DNA of 64,000 nt, from assembly GCF_900128415.1 (NCBI RefSeq), contig NZ_LT635772.1, positions 1,302,001-1,366,000 on the forward strand. The letters are read 5' to 3'. The DNA comes from Anaerococcus mediterraneensis. Its GTDB lineage: Bacteria > Bacillota > Clostridia > Tissierellales > Peptoniphilaceae. Position 1 is the first letter of the stretch. Each line of letters starts with the position of its first letter. The position numbers and the translations under genes were made by a program. The notes under the pieces are model-generated. The model searched no databases and was not told the origin of the DNA. It saw only the letters and a list, made by a program, of their open reading frames with translations. Shown here piece by piece: positions 18,014 to 27,400 of the stretch.

Positions 18014-18297
18014 TAGATATTATAAAAATTTGTATCATTTTTCCTATATATAGTAAAAATAGATCCTAGGTGAGATATAAATTCACAATCTAGTTTTTCT
18101 AATATAGTTTGTATTATTTCTTCATCATCATCTAAATTATTATTTAAAATCTTGATTTTTATTAGCTCTCTAGCTTCTAAAGCCTCATCAATAGCATCGA
18201 TGAGCTTATCTGATAAAGAATTTTTCCCTATATTTATAATTGGTTTAAAATCATGAGCCTCTTGTTTTAGATAGGCTCTTTGCTTACCTGTTAGCAT
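18013..18297 (-). CDS. yhbY: CRM-domain RNA-binding protein YhbY
   Basis: A 94-residue KH-like CRM-domain protein associated with pre-50S particles. The start LTGKQRAYLKQEAHDFKPIINIGKNSLSD carries the conserved GKN loop where the GxxG element is expected, and ARELIKIKILNN follows. It sits 8 bp after obgE and ends in a TAATG overlap with nadD. Its placement after the ribosome-assembly GTPase Obg fits a role in 50S maturation. Confidence 0.92.
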   Translation of the reverse strand: MLTGKQRAYLKQEAHDFKPIINIGKNSLSDKLIDAIDEALEARELIKIKILNNNLDDDEEIIQTILEKLDCEFISHLGSIFTIYRKNDTNFYNI

Positions 18298-18305
18298 ATT
18301 TACTC

Positions 18306-19637
<1,332 letters not shown>

Positions 19638-19640
19638 CTA

Positions 19641-19922
19641 TTATTGTGCATAAACAGATACTTGTTTTCTGCTTTTGCCTTTTCTTTCGAATTTTACAAC
19701 ACCTTCACAAGATGCATAAAGAGTATCATCAGCACCTCTTTTAACATTGTTACCTGGGTGAATTTTTGTTCCTCTTTGTCTAACAATGATTGTACCAGCA
19801 TTTACAAACTGACCATCAGCTCTTTTTACACCAAGTCTTTTAGCTCTTGAGTCTCTACCGTTTTTAGATGAAGAAACTCCTTTTTTACTTGAAAATCTTT
19901 GTAAATTAATATTTAATATCAT
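19641..19922 (-). CDS. rpmA: Ribosomal protein L27 with cleavable N-terminal extension
   Basis: 93 residues. The protein begins [19 protein letters not shown] rather than with the usual A(H/S)KKG start. In Firmicutes this extension is removed by the protease Prp after the LQxF motif, exposing the short N-terminal tail that reaches the peptidyl-transferase centre. The body is typical L27 ([32 protein letters not shown]). It overlaps prp by four bases (ATGA) and has a strong AAGGAG. Confidence 0.97.
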   Translation of the reverse strand: MILNINLQRFSSKKGVSSSKNGRDSRAKRLGVKRADGQFVNAGTIIVRQRGTKIHPGNNVKRGADDTLYASCEGVVKFERKGKSRKQVSVYAQ

Positions 19923-20236
19923 GATTTCTCCTTATAATTTAATCTAATATAGCTGTCATAATTGCCTAAGAGCGTTTCAATACCTGTAGTAAAATAATCA
20001 AATATTAGATCTGTATTAGTGTCAGCTGATTCAATAAGAATTTTCATAAGATCATCATTATCCGTAAATTCAATATTATCAGCATATTTATCTAAGGTAT
20101 TTATACAAGCATAGGCAAGAATAGTCACAGCTGAACACACAAGGTCTTTGCCATATTCATCATATTCTGCATGACCTCTTATTTCAAAACCTACTATTTT
20201 GTCCTTTTTATTGATTAATAAATCAATATTAATCAT
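19919..20236 (-). CDS. prp: Ribosomal-processing cysteine protease Prp
   Basis: Removes the N-terminal extension of L27, which is required for 50S assembly in Firmicutes. In 105 residues the catalytic His is in the [11 protein letters not shown] segment and the catalytic Cys in [12 protein letters not shown], the standard Prp pattern. It lies between rplU and rpmA, starts in a TAATG overlap with the L21 stop, and encodes the processing enzyme for the product of the next gene. Confidence 0.95.
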   Translation of the reverse strand: MINIDLLINKKDKIVGFEIRGHAEYDEYGKDLVCSAVTILAYACINTLDKYADNIEFTDNDDLMKILIESADTNTDLIFDYFTTGIETLLGNYDSYIRLNYKEKS

Positions 20237-20547
20237 TAAAGGCTAATGCTATTAATTTTTACTAAAGTATAAGGTTGTCTGTGGCCGTGTTTTTTTCTGT
20301 ATTGTTTTTTAGGTTTATATTTGTAAACCACAATCTTCTTATCTTTATTTTGATCTTCTACTGTTGCTGATACTTTAGCTCCTTCAACTAATGGAGAACC
20401 TACTTTAAGATCACCATCATTAGATACTAATAGTACTTGATCAAAATCTACAGTTTCACCAACCTCGTAAGCAAGTTTTTCAACTCTTACTAAGTCACCT
20501 TCTGATACTTTGTATTGTTTTCCACCTGTTTTTATAATTGCGTACAT
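20236..20547 (-). CDS. rplU: Ribosomal protein L21
   Basis: 103 residues, starting [14 protein letters not shown], with the C-terminal [18 protein letters not shown] rRNA-binding stretch. It is the first gene of the rplU-prp-rpmA operon, preceded by GGAGG, a GC-rich leader and a strong promoter. Likely autoregulated through the leader. Confidence 0.98.
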   Translation of the reverse strand: MYAIIKTGGKQYKVSEGDLVRVEKLAYEVGETVDFDQVLLVSNDGDLKVGSPLVEGAKVSATVEDQNKDKKIVVYKYKPKKQYRKKHGHRQPYTLVKINSISL

Positions 20548-20558
20548 GGAAAGCCTCC

Positions 20559-20614
20559 TATTTATAATATTCTCGCCAGCATTCGGGGATCAGGGCCCTA
20601 GCTGAGCGGTCTAC
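20559..20614 (-). ncRNA. L21-type ribosomal protein leader in the rplU 5' UTR
   Basis: Between the promoter and the rplU SD lies a stretch far richer in GC than its surroundings. On the minus strand it includes GACCGCTCAGC, AGGGCCCTGAT and GCTGGCGAGA. Position, size and these conserved-looking blocks match the ribosomal protein L21 leader known in Firmicutes, where L21 is thought to repress its own operon. The identification is from memory of the motif; a covariance-model search with the L21_leader family would settle it. Confidence 0.65.
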
Positions 20615-20620
20615 TCATAT

Positions 20621-20649
20621 ATATTACTAGCAAAATACTCTATTGTCAA
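20621..20649 (-). promoter_or_regulatory. Strong promoter of the rplU-prp-rpmA operon
   Basis: A perfect -35 TTGACA (20644-20649) and a -10 TAATAT (20621-20626) with a 17-bp spacer. The -35 overlaps the thiI stop codon, since thiI ends in GCTTGA. Transcription would start near 20614, directly at the L21 leader. Confidence 0.8.
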
Positions 20650-21809
20650 GCTATTTCAATTATTTCCATATAATCTATTGCTTCATTTTCAAGTTTTTCT
20701 ATATCTAAATTCTCTTCTGACATTTTTATATATTTAAGTTTTGGTTTAGTTACAGGAGATGAAGGTGCAAATATAGAACAGCAGTCATCATATGGTTCGA
20801 TAGATTTTTCATAAGATCCAATCTTTTCTGATACTTCTATTATATCTTTTTTATCAGTTGCTATTAGTGGCCTAAGTATAGGAAGTTCAGAAGATTCATT
20901 GATAACAGCAATTGACTCTATTGTTTGGCTTGCTACTTGTCCTAGACTTTCTCCAGTAATTAGAGCTTGATATCCATAGTTTTCAGAAATTTTATTTGCA
21001 ATTCTCATCATAAATCTTCTGGATAATATTGTAGTTTCTCTTCTTGGGCAGTTTTTGTTTATTTCTTGATAAATTTTTGCTAGATTTATTGAAAAGATTC
21101 TCATTTTGCCTGTATAGGCAGACATGATTTCTGCAAGATCAATAGCTTTTTGCAAGGCTCTTTTGGATGTAAAAGGATATGAATGGAAATGAACACAATC
21201 TAGTTTCATACCTCTTTTAGCAACCATAAATCCAGCTACCGGTGAATCTATTCCACCAGATAATAGGAGAAGTCCGGATCCAGATGATCCTATAGGAAGC
21301 CCACCGAGTCCCTCGAATCTTTTTGAATAAACATAGGCATTATTTTTTACATCAATATAGACTTTAAAATCTGGTTGGTGGACATCTACCTTTAGATTAG
21401 GAAAATCTCTTAAAATATATCCCCCTATTTTTGCACTTAATTCTGGTGATTTCAAAGGGAAGTTTTTGTCTGTTCTTTTGGTCTCTACTTTAAATGTATA
21501 ATCTTTATCTAGAAAGTTTTCTTTTAAGTTTATATTTATAGCTTGATATATGTCTTCGATATTTTTATCTGTTTTTATAACGTATGACACATATGATATT
21601 CCAAAAACTTTGAGAATATTATCTTTAATTTGCTCAAAATCGTCTTTATTTGCCTTTATATATAGTTTAGAAGACTCTGTATATATATCTTCATATTCAA
21701 AATCACGAATATTTCTTTTTATATTTTCTATAGCTGTTTTATAAAAAATATTTCTGTTTTTACCTTTTAAAAATATTTCTCCAAAACTAACTGCCAACAT
21801 CCATTCCAT
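20646..21809 (-). CDS. thiI: tRNA sulfurtransferase ThiI (4-thiouridine synthesis)
   Basis: Makes 4-thiouridine at tRNA position 8 and can take part in thiamine thiazole synthesis. It has 387 residues: an N-terminal ferredoxin-like/THUMP region to about 165, then the PP-loop adenylation domain with SGGIDSPV. It ends before any rhodanese domain, as in Bacillus ThiI, which takes sulfur directly from a dedicated cysteine desulfurase. The nifS-like gene immediately upstream (TAATG overlap) would be that partner. Confidence 0.95.
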   Translation of the reverse strand: MEWMLAVSFGEIFLKGKNRNIFYKTAIENIKRNIRDFEYEDIYTESSKLYIKANKDDFEQIKDNILKVFGISYVSYVIKTDKNIEDIYQAININLKENFLDKDYTFKVETKRTDKNFPLKSPELSAKIGGYILRDFPNLKVDVHQPDFKVYIDVKNNAYVYSKRFEGLGGLPIGSSGSGLLLLSGGIDSPVAGFMVAKRGMKLDCVHFHSYPFTSKRALQKAIDLAEIMSAYTGKMRIFSINLAKIYQEINKNCPRRETTILSRRFMMRIANKISENYGYQALITGESLGQVASQTIESIAVINESSELPILRPLIATDKKDIIEVSEKIGSYEKSIEPYDDCCSIFAPSSPVTKPKLKYIKMSEENLDIEKLENEAIDYMEIIEIA

Positions 21810-22918
21810 TAAATAACCATCCTTATCATATCTAAACTGTTTTTTAGTACTTTTATAGTAAAATCCAAATCTTTTTTGCTTATATCATTTGAAAAAGAAA
21901 ATCTAATGGCGCCATCTATATACTTTTCATCAAGATCCAATCCCTTTAAAACTCTGTTATCTTCTCCTTTAGAACAAGCAGATCCACTAGAGACATAAAT
22001 TTCTTCCTCCTCTAACATATGGAGTAGGACCTCAGATTTATTTTTTGCAAATCCGATATCAAGTATATAAGGTGAAGAATTTTTTTCAGGCGAGATAAAA
22101 TAGTAATCACTGATATTTTCTGCTATTAATTTTCTAAAATACTTGTTTAATTCTTCGATATACTCATATTCTTTTGATTCAATCTGTTTTTTCAATGCTA
22201 CTTTCATAGCGTAAATTGCTGGAGCATTGCTAGTGCCAGATGAAAATTTCTCCTGATATCCCCCATCTAATAAAGATTTTATTTTACCCTGGATATCTTT
22301 CCTAACATAAAGACCACCAATTTGTTTTGGTCCGTGGAATTTATGGGCTGAAAAGCTCATAAGGTCAATACCTAATTTATCAACATTACAGTCGATTTTA
22401 CCTAGTGCTTGTGTGGCATCAATGTGCAAAATTATATCTTTATTAAAAGATTTTATAGTATCAGATATAGCTTTTATATTTTGTATGGTGCCAATTTCAT
22501 TATTGACATAAATAATAGAAACAAAAGTGATATCATTATTTAATTTATTTATTAAATCATCTAACTTTATAAAACCATAAGGATCATTTTCTAAAAATAT
22601 CACGTTTTTAAATCTAGAATTTTTGAATGGTTCTATTACAGATGAGTGTTCTATTTTGCTTGTAATAGCAACCCCATCAAGAGATTTTATGGCAATATTA
22701 TTTGATTCGGTTGCTGATTTTGTAAAAAATATCTCTGATTGATCAGCAGATATAACTTTTCCAATATATTTTTTTGTATCTTTAATTAAATTTTCCGCTT
22801 CCATACCAAAAGAATGTAGGGCGCTTGGATTTGCGAAAATATTCTTTTGCGCATATATATAGGCCTCCAGAGCTTCGTCATACATTTTGGTTGTAGCTGC
22901 ATTATCTAAATATATCAT
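21809..22918 (-). CDS. Cysteine desulfurase (NifS/NifZ type, ThiI partner)
   Basis: A PLP enzyme that releases sulfur from cysteine as a persulfide. It has 369 residues. The PLP lysine is in SAHKFHGPKQIGG, PLP-binding residues include HIDATQALG, and the catalytic Cys is in SSGSACSKG. With thiI directly downstream in an overlapping pair, this is most likely the ThiI-dedicated desulfurase rather than the SUF or ISC one. Confidence 0.93.
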   Translation of the reverse strand: MIYLDNAATTKMYDEALEAYIYAQKNIFANPSALHSFGMEAENLIKDTKKYIGKVISADQSEIFFTKSATESNNIAIKSLDGVAITSKIEHSSVIEPFKNSRFKNVIFLENDPYGFIKLDDLINKLNNDITFVSIIYVNNEIGTIQNIKAISDTIKSFNKDIILHIDATQALGKIDCNVDKLGIDLMSFSAHKFHGPKQIGGLYVRKDIQGKIKSLLDGGYQEKFSSGTSNAPAIYAMKVALKKQIESKEYEYIEELNKYFRKLIAENISDYYFISPEKNSSPYILDIGFAKNKSEVLLHMLEEEEIYVSSGSACSKGEDNRVLKGLDLDEKYIDGAIRFSFSNDISKKDLDFTIKVLKNSLDMIRMVI

Positions 22919-22982
22919 AAGACTCCTTAACTTTATATATTATATTTGAAGATGTATATATTACAAATAGTATAATAATATC

Positions 22983-23891
22983 ATGATAACGATAAAAAAG
23001 AGAATTAATAACAAAAAAATAAATAATGATGATCTTGTTTTAGATATAGAGACAACAGGTCTTGATTTCAATAAAGATAAACTTGTTTTATTGGGTTTAG
23101 TAAAGAAAATAAAAGACAAGGTATACATATTTCAATATTTTGCAGAATCTGATGATGAGGAAATAAGGCTATTAGAAATCTATACTAGGGAAGTCAAAAA
23201 CAAAAGATTAGTAACTTATAATGGTGATATTTTCGATATAGGTTTTTTAAATTCTAGGCTCGAACAAAATCTTAAGTTTCCCTTAATTATCGAATCAAGC
23301 TTAGACATTTATAGGGTAATAAAAAATAAATCTAAGTTTTTTACTTATGATTCTATGAGACTTATGGATATAGAGAAAATGATAGGGATAAATAGAGAGG
23401 ATCCATCTAGATATAAAGTCATAAGTAAATTAAGTGAAGATATAAATAAAAGAACTAATCCCTATCCTATTTTAAAACATAATGAAAATGACCTAATAGC
23501 AACAGCGCTCTTGGTAGATATAGAGCAGTACTATAGAGAAAAATTAAGTATTAAGACTGATTTTGGAACTTTGTATTTGGAAAATGCTATTATAAATAAG
23601 GACATAGGTAATTTTATTTTTTATTGTGATGAAAATATAGAAGACGCTTATTTAGTTGAAAATAACTACCAACTTATTATAGAAAATAATAAAATAATTT
23701 TAAATTTGCATGTTCTTTATGGTAGTTTTGATGAAGAAAATAGTGGCTATGTAGCTATAAATACCTTAAATATACCTAACAATTCAAGTCTGGATATAAA
23801 TATTAATCTCCTTATAATTTATGAAAATAATATATATGCTTATAAAAATTTGCTAAATCTTTGCAAAAAAATAATAGAGGACCTACTTTAG
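22983..23891 (+). CDS. YprB-like RNase H-fold exonuclease
   Basis: A 302-residue protein with DEDD-exonuclease motifs: DLVLDIETTGLD (ExoI), TYNGDIFDIGFL (ExoII) and HNENDLIATALL (ExoIII). This matches the RNase_H_2/YprB family, whose substrate is uncertain. The C-terminal third (about 195-302) has no recognisable domain. It is read against its neighbours from a short divergent region shared with nifS. There is no SD; a TATAAT sits only 6 bp before the ATG. Its stop overlaps the ung stop on the other strand. Confidence 0.82.
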   Translation: MITIKKRINNKKINNDDLVLDIETTGLDFNKDKLVLLGLVKKIKDKVYIFQYFAESDDEEIRLLEIYTREVKNKRLVTYNGDIFDIGFLNSRLEQNLKFPLIIESSLDIYRVIKNKSKFFTYDSMRLMDIEKMIGINREDPSRYKVISKLSEDINKRTNPYPILKHNENDLIATALLVDIEQYYREKLSIKTDFGTLYLENAIINKDIGNFIFYCDENIEDAYLVENNYQLIIENNKIILNLHVLYGSFDEENSGYVAINTLNIPNNSSLDININLLIIYENNIYAYKNLLNLCKKIIEDLL

Positions 23892-24562
23892 TCCTCTAAA
23901 TTCCATTTTATTTCTTGAAGATTAGATTTTTTTAGAAAGTCGTTTGTATTTGAAAATGGTTTTGACCCAAAAAATCCTCTCCTAGCTGATAATGGTGATG
24001 GGTGTGAAGATTTTATAATATAATGAATAGGATTATTTATTAAATATTCCTTTTCTTTAGCATTGTTACCCCAAAGTATAAAAACACAAGGCTTTGATTT
24101 TTCATCTAATAATTCTATAACCTTATCAGTAAATATTTGCCAACCAAGATTTTTATGTGAGTTAGGCTTTTTTTCTTCTACTGTCAAAACCGTATTTAGA
24201 AGCAATACTCCCTGCTTTGCCCATTTGATCAATGATCCAGACTTAGGAGCCTTTATATCAAGATCTTTTTCTAGCTCCTTATATATATTTCTCAGAGATG
24301 GCGGTAATTTTTGTCCATCCTTAACTGAAAAAGCTAGGCCTTCAGCTTGATCTGGATTGTAATATGGATCTTGGCCTAATATCACAACTTTTGTATCTTT
24401 GTATGATGACAGGCTAAAAGCTTTAAATATTTCATCTTCTTTTGGATAAATATTTTTTTGTTTGTATTCCTCACTTAAAATTTCGCTTAATTTTCTAAAA
24501 TAATCTTTTTTAAATTCATCTGCTAGGATAGTATCCCAGTCATTTCCAATTCTATTCTTCAT
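23888..24562 (-). CDS. ung: Uracil-DNA glycosylase
   Basis: Removes uracil from DNA at the start of base-excision repair. It has 224 residues. The water-activating motif GQDPYYNPDQAEGLAFSV and the HPSPLSARRGF motif with the catalytic His are intact. The start lies inside the lspA 3' end (11-bp overlap) with no SD, so it is probably coupled to lspA. The convergent YprB-like gene overlaps its stop by 4 bp. Confidence 0.97.
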   Translation of the reverse strand: MKNRIGNDWDTILADEFKKDYFRKLSEILSEEYKQKNIYPKEDEIFKAFSLSSYKDTKVVILGQDPYYNPDQAEGLAFSVKDGQKLPPSLRNIYKELEKDLDIKAPKSGSLIKWAKQGVLLLNTVLTVEEKKPNSHKNLGWQIFTDKVIELLDEKSKPCVFILWGNNAKEKEYLINNPIHYIIKSSHPSPLSARRGFFGSKPFSNTNDFLKKSNLQEIKWNLED

Positions 24563-24989
24563 AAATGAATATCATATAAATTATCATCAAGGTACAACCA
24601 ACTGTTATCAATATATCTGCTATGTTAAAAACAGGAAAAGAAAAAAATGAAAACTCAATAAAATCAACTACATAGTGATTTATTAGTCTATCATAAAAAT
24701 TACCTATTGCTCCAGATACTATAATGGATAAGGCAATATTTAGTATTTTAGGATTTGTTTTGTATGTTTTTATAAAATGATATATTAGATAGCCGACTAT
24801 GGCAACTGATATTATTATAAAAAATATCCTCTTATCTTGTAAAATACCAAAGGCAGCCCCCCTATTTTCTAGATAAGTAAAATTGATTATCGGGCCTTCT
24901 ATTGGATTGTTTACAAAGTTATTTGCTGCATAAAACTTGCTAAGTCTATCTAAAACTATGCCAAGTATTAAAATTATTATATAAATCAT
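24552..24989 (-). CDS. lspA: Lipoprotein signal peptidase (signal peptidase II)
   Basis: An inner-membrane aspartyl protease that cleaves prolipoproteins after lipidation. It has 145 residues, four predicted membrane helices, and the two catalytic Asp regions NFYDRLIN and FNIADILI, with NRGAAFG upstream. It overlaps ylmH by four bases (ATGA). The lipoprotein at 45431-46909 is one candidate substrate. Confidence 0.96.
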   Translation of the reverse strand: MIYIIILILGIVLDRLSKFYAANNFVNNPIEGPIINFTYLENRGAAFGILQDKRIFFIIISVAIVGYLIYHFIKTYKTNPKILNIALSIIVSGAIGNFYDRLINHYVVDFIEFSFFSFPVFNIADILITVGCTLMIIYMIFIYEE

Positions 24990-25753
24990 AGTATTTTCCT
25001 ATATTTGATATGCAGATTTCCTTTTTTGCTTGTCCCATCGCTCCCATCAAAAATAAATCTCCCATATTTTCTGATTGAGATCAATGAACCATCTTTGATG
25101 TTATAAGAAGGATCATCTATTATTTGAAAATCAACTTTGACAAATCTAGACACAATTACCTCTTTGGCTTTGCCTCTTGATGTTGATATAAATAGGGATA
25201 CAAGATTATCAAGTCTAAGACTTGAGACAAATCCATTATGGTTTTCGTATACTTCTTTTTTATGATAAAGTTCAGAATTTTCCACAAGTTTTAGCTTTAT
25301 AGATTGGTTTTTTATTTTTGTGAGATTGAACTCTATAAAAGGAGCTACTTCTTTATCTACGACAAACTGTGCTTTATTTTTTAATATAGATATATCCCCT
25401 ATATCATTCCTATCTATCCCCAAACTAATTAATGATCCAAGTACATCAGGATGTGTTATTCCTTCACACTCAAACTCCAACACGCTTATATAGTTTGGAG
25501 CATACAAAGGTAGGTAATAGTAGTTGACTACAAAAATTTTTCTTTCTGCTTTTTCATTGCCACCTAAAAATGTAATATCTATATGGTTTTTATCTGCTAT
25601 ATCTTTGATTATTTTTTGTTCAAAAGGATCTAGAAAGAAACTGATGGCTTCTGTTTTTGAATAATAAGCTTTTTCTAGAATCCCTATTGCTTTTCTTATA
25701 TTAGTTTTTTTTTGTTTATCACTTATGTGATCTAAATTATAAATTAATGCCAT
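24986..25753 (-). CDS. ylmH: YlmH-like S4-domain RNA-binding protein
   Basis: 255 residues. The N-terminal part matches YlmH, and the C-terminal S4 RNA-binding domain includes SLRLDNLVSLFISTSRGKAKEVI and the later DGSLISIRKYGRF. In Bacillus ylmH lies in the division cluster downstream of sepF and has been tied to division and to ribosome rescue of stalled chains. Here it also follows sepF. It has no SD: the ATG directly follows a hairpin and T-run. Confidence 0.88.
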   Translation of the reverse strand: MALIYNLDHISDKQKKTNIRKAIGILEKAYYSKTEAISFFLDPFEQKIIKDIADKNHIDITFLGGNEKAERKIFVVNYYYLPLYAPNYISVLEFECEGITHPDVLGSLISLGIDRNDIGDISILKNKAQFVVDKEVAPFIEFNLTKIKNQSIKLKLVENSELYHKKEVYENHNGFVSSLRLDNLVSLFISTSRGKAKEVIVSRFVKVDFQIIDDPSYNIKDGSLISIRKYGRFIFDGSDGTSKKGNLHIKYRKIL

Positions 25754-25784
25754 AAAAAGAATAGATCGATTAGTATCGATCTAT
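25754..25784 (-). terminator. Terminator-like hairpin between sepF and ylmH
   Basis: A perfect 10-bp stem ATAGATCGAT / ATCGATCTAT (25775-25784 and 25761-25770) with a 4-base loop is followed on the minus strand by TCTTTTT and then the ylmH ATG. The sepF stop codon lies within the stem. It could partly stop transcription and lower ylmH, lspA and ung expression relative to sepF. Confidence 0.7.
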
Positions 25785-26347
25785 AATTGATTATAATTGC
25801 CTTCTGATATTTGATCGGTAACAAAGGAGTCAATCTCTACTCCGTTTGGTGTTATAACAAAAATACCTTTGGTTACTTTTTTCATATTGCCTTTTAGGGC
25901 ATATACTGCGCCACTTACAAAATCAAATATTCTCATTCTCAAATCGCTGTCTACCATTTCAAGATTTAATACTACCACCCTATTTTTTAGGATTTCTTCT
26001 ACTACCACAGGGGCATCATTATCATAATCTAAAGGTTCTTGTATTGAAATTCTCATATTACTACTCCTAGAAAAATTCTTATCATTTATACTTACCACAT
26101 TATCACTTATTGGTTTATAAGAATCTTTGTAGCTATAGTCATCAGAATAGCTTGATGTCTTATTAGAAAAAGTTTTGCTTTTGTAAGTATCTTCGTCTTC
26201 ATTGTCAAACAAATCGCTATATGTTGTTCTTTGGGTATCATCATTATCGATCTTCTGATCATTGTCATCATCATAATACATTTGTTCATCATCGTAATCA
26301 TCATAGTTATCGTCGATTCCAATGAATTCTTTAAATCTATCTAACAT
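25781..26347 (-). CDS. sepF: Cell division protein SepF
   Basis: A membrane-binding FtsZ partner. In 188 residues: an N-terminal amphipathic helix (MLDRFKEFIGI), an unusually long acidic Asp/Tyr/Ser-rich linker (about 12-95), then the SepF domain (RISIQEPLDYDNDAPVVVEE, VVVLNLEMVDSDLRMRIFDF, FVITPNGVEI). The linker is encoded by GAT/TAT-rich low-complexity DNA. It is separated from ylmH by a hairpin and preceded by its own promoter. Confidence 0.94.
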   Translation of the reverse strand: MLDRFKEFIGIDDNYDDYDDEQMYYDDDNDQKIDNDDTQRTTYSDLFDNEDEDTYKSKTFSNKTSSYSDDYSYKDSYKPISDNVVSINDKNFSRSSNMRISIQEPLDYDNDAPVVVEEILKNRVVVLNLEMVDSDLRMRIFDFVSGAVYALKGNMKKVTKGIFVITPNGVEIDSFVTDQISEGNYNQL

Positions 26348-26378
26348 TTCCTCATCCTTTTTTATTTAATCTATTATC

Positions 26379-26406
26379 ATTATATCCTAAATATTGGATA
26401 TGTAAA
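26379..26406 (-). promoter_or_regulatory. Promoter of sepF with a palindrome in the spacer
   Basis: -35 TTTACA (26401-26406) and -10 TATAAT (26379-26384), spacer 16 bp. An inverted repeat ATATCC / GGATAT (26382-26401, 8-bp centre) fills the spacer and touches both hexamers, so it may be an operator. Confidence 0.65.
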
Positions 26407-26414
26407 AAGTTAAA

Positions 26415-27398
26415 TTAAAATTCACTTTTTAAATCTCTCAGCATCAAGTCTTTAACAGATTGATCACAAGACTTACCCATAAATAACACTTTGTATATTT
26501 CATTAGTAATTGGCAGCTCAATGCCTCTGCTATGGCTAAGCTCATATACTGACTTTGTTGTTGGAATACCTTCGACAACCATATGGATTTCATTTTCTAG
26601 CTGGTCAATCGAGTAGCCTTTTCCAACAAGTTGACCAGCTTTATTATTTCTTGAGTGTTTACTTGTAGCTGTTACTATAAGATCTCCAATACCTGCTAAT
26701 CCATTTATGGTTTCAGTATTGGCACCAAAGCTTTCTGCAAATTTAGCCATTTCATGGATTCCTCTTGTTATTAGAGCAGCTTTTGCATTGTCGCCATAAC
26801 CTAGACCAGTTGCCATACCTATACCAAAAGCAAGTATATTTTTAATTGCTCCACCTAGTTCAACTCCAACAACATCAGTTGACCTATAAACTCTGAAATA
26901 ATCACGTACAAAAAGTTTTTGTAATTGGTAGCTTAGATCTTCATCATGACTGGCAACAACAATTGTCGTAGGCATTTTTAAAATAACCTCTTCAGCGTGA
27001 GATGGTCCACTTAGTATTGCATATTCTAGATTTTCATTGAAATCTTTAATTATTTCAGAAATTCTTTTGTGAGTATTAAGTTCCAAACCTTTTGACAAAT
27101 TTATTATAACATGGTCATCTTTTAAGAATTTTTTTGATTTTTCAAATACTGACCTTATATGCTGAGTAGGAATACCGTTTATAATATAAGTATTATTGAA
27201 AATGTCTTCCAAATTATCAGTAGCTTTTATATTTTCACTTATTATAATATCTGGAAAATACTTTTTATTTATATGGTCTTCATTTATTGATTTTATTACT
27301 TCTTTATCTCTCGCATACATCAAAACATTATTTTTTTCAGCCAGAACATTTGCTATGGCAGTAGACCATGATCCTGCTCCTAAAATTGATATTGTCAT
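26415..27398 (-). CDS. gpsA: Glycerol-3-phosphate dehydrogenase [NAD(P)+]
   Basis: Reduces dihydroxyacetone phosphate to sn-glycerol-3-phosphate for phospholipid synthesis. It has 327 residues. The Rossmann motif GAGSWSTAIANVL starts the protein; GPSHAEEV and the catalytic Lys in GGAIKNILAFGIG follow. It is directly downstream of plsY, which uses the product, so the pair provides the first step of phosphatidic acid synthesis. Confidence 0.97.
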   Translation of the reverse strand: MTISILGAGSWSTAIANVLAEKNNVLMYARDKEVIKSINEDHINKKYFPDIIISENIKATDNLEDIFNNTYIINGIPTQHIRSVFEKSKKFLKDDHVIINLSKGLELNTHKRISEIIKDFNENLEYAILSGPSHAEEVILKMPTTIVVASHDEDLSYQLQKLFVRDYFRVYRSTDVVGVELGGAIKNILAFGIGMATGLGYGDNAKAALITRGIHEMAKFAESFGANTETINGLAGIGDLIVTATSKHSRNNKAGQLVGKGYSIDQLENEIHMVVEGIPTTKSVYELSHSRGIELPITNEIYKVLFMGKSCDQSVKDLMLRDLKSEF

Positions 27399-27400
27399 AA

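Noticed and set aside
20646..21809. Truncated ThiI lacking a rhodanese domain
   Set aside because: The short form is normal in Firmicutes with a dedicated NifS-type desulfurase, which is adjacent here.
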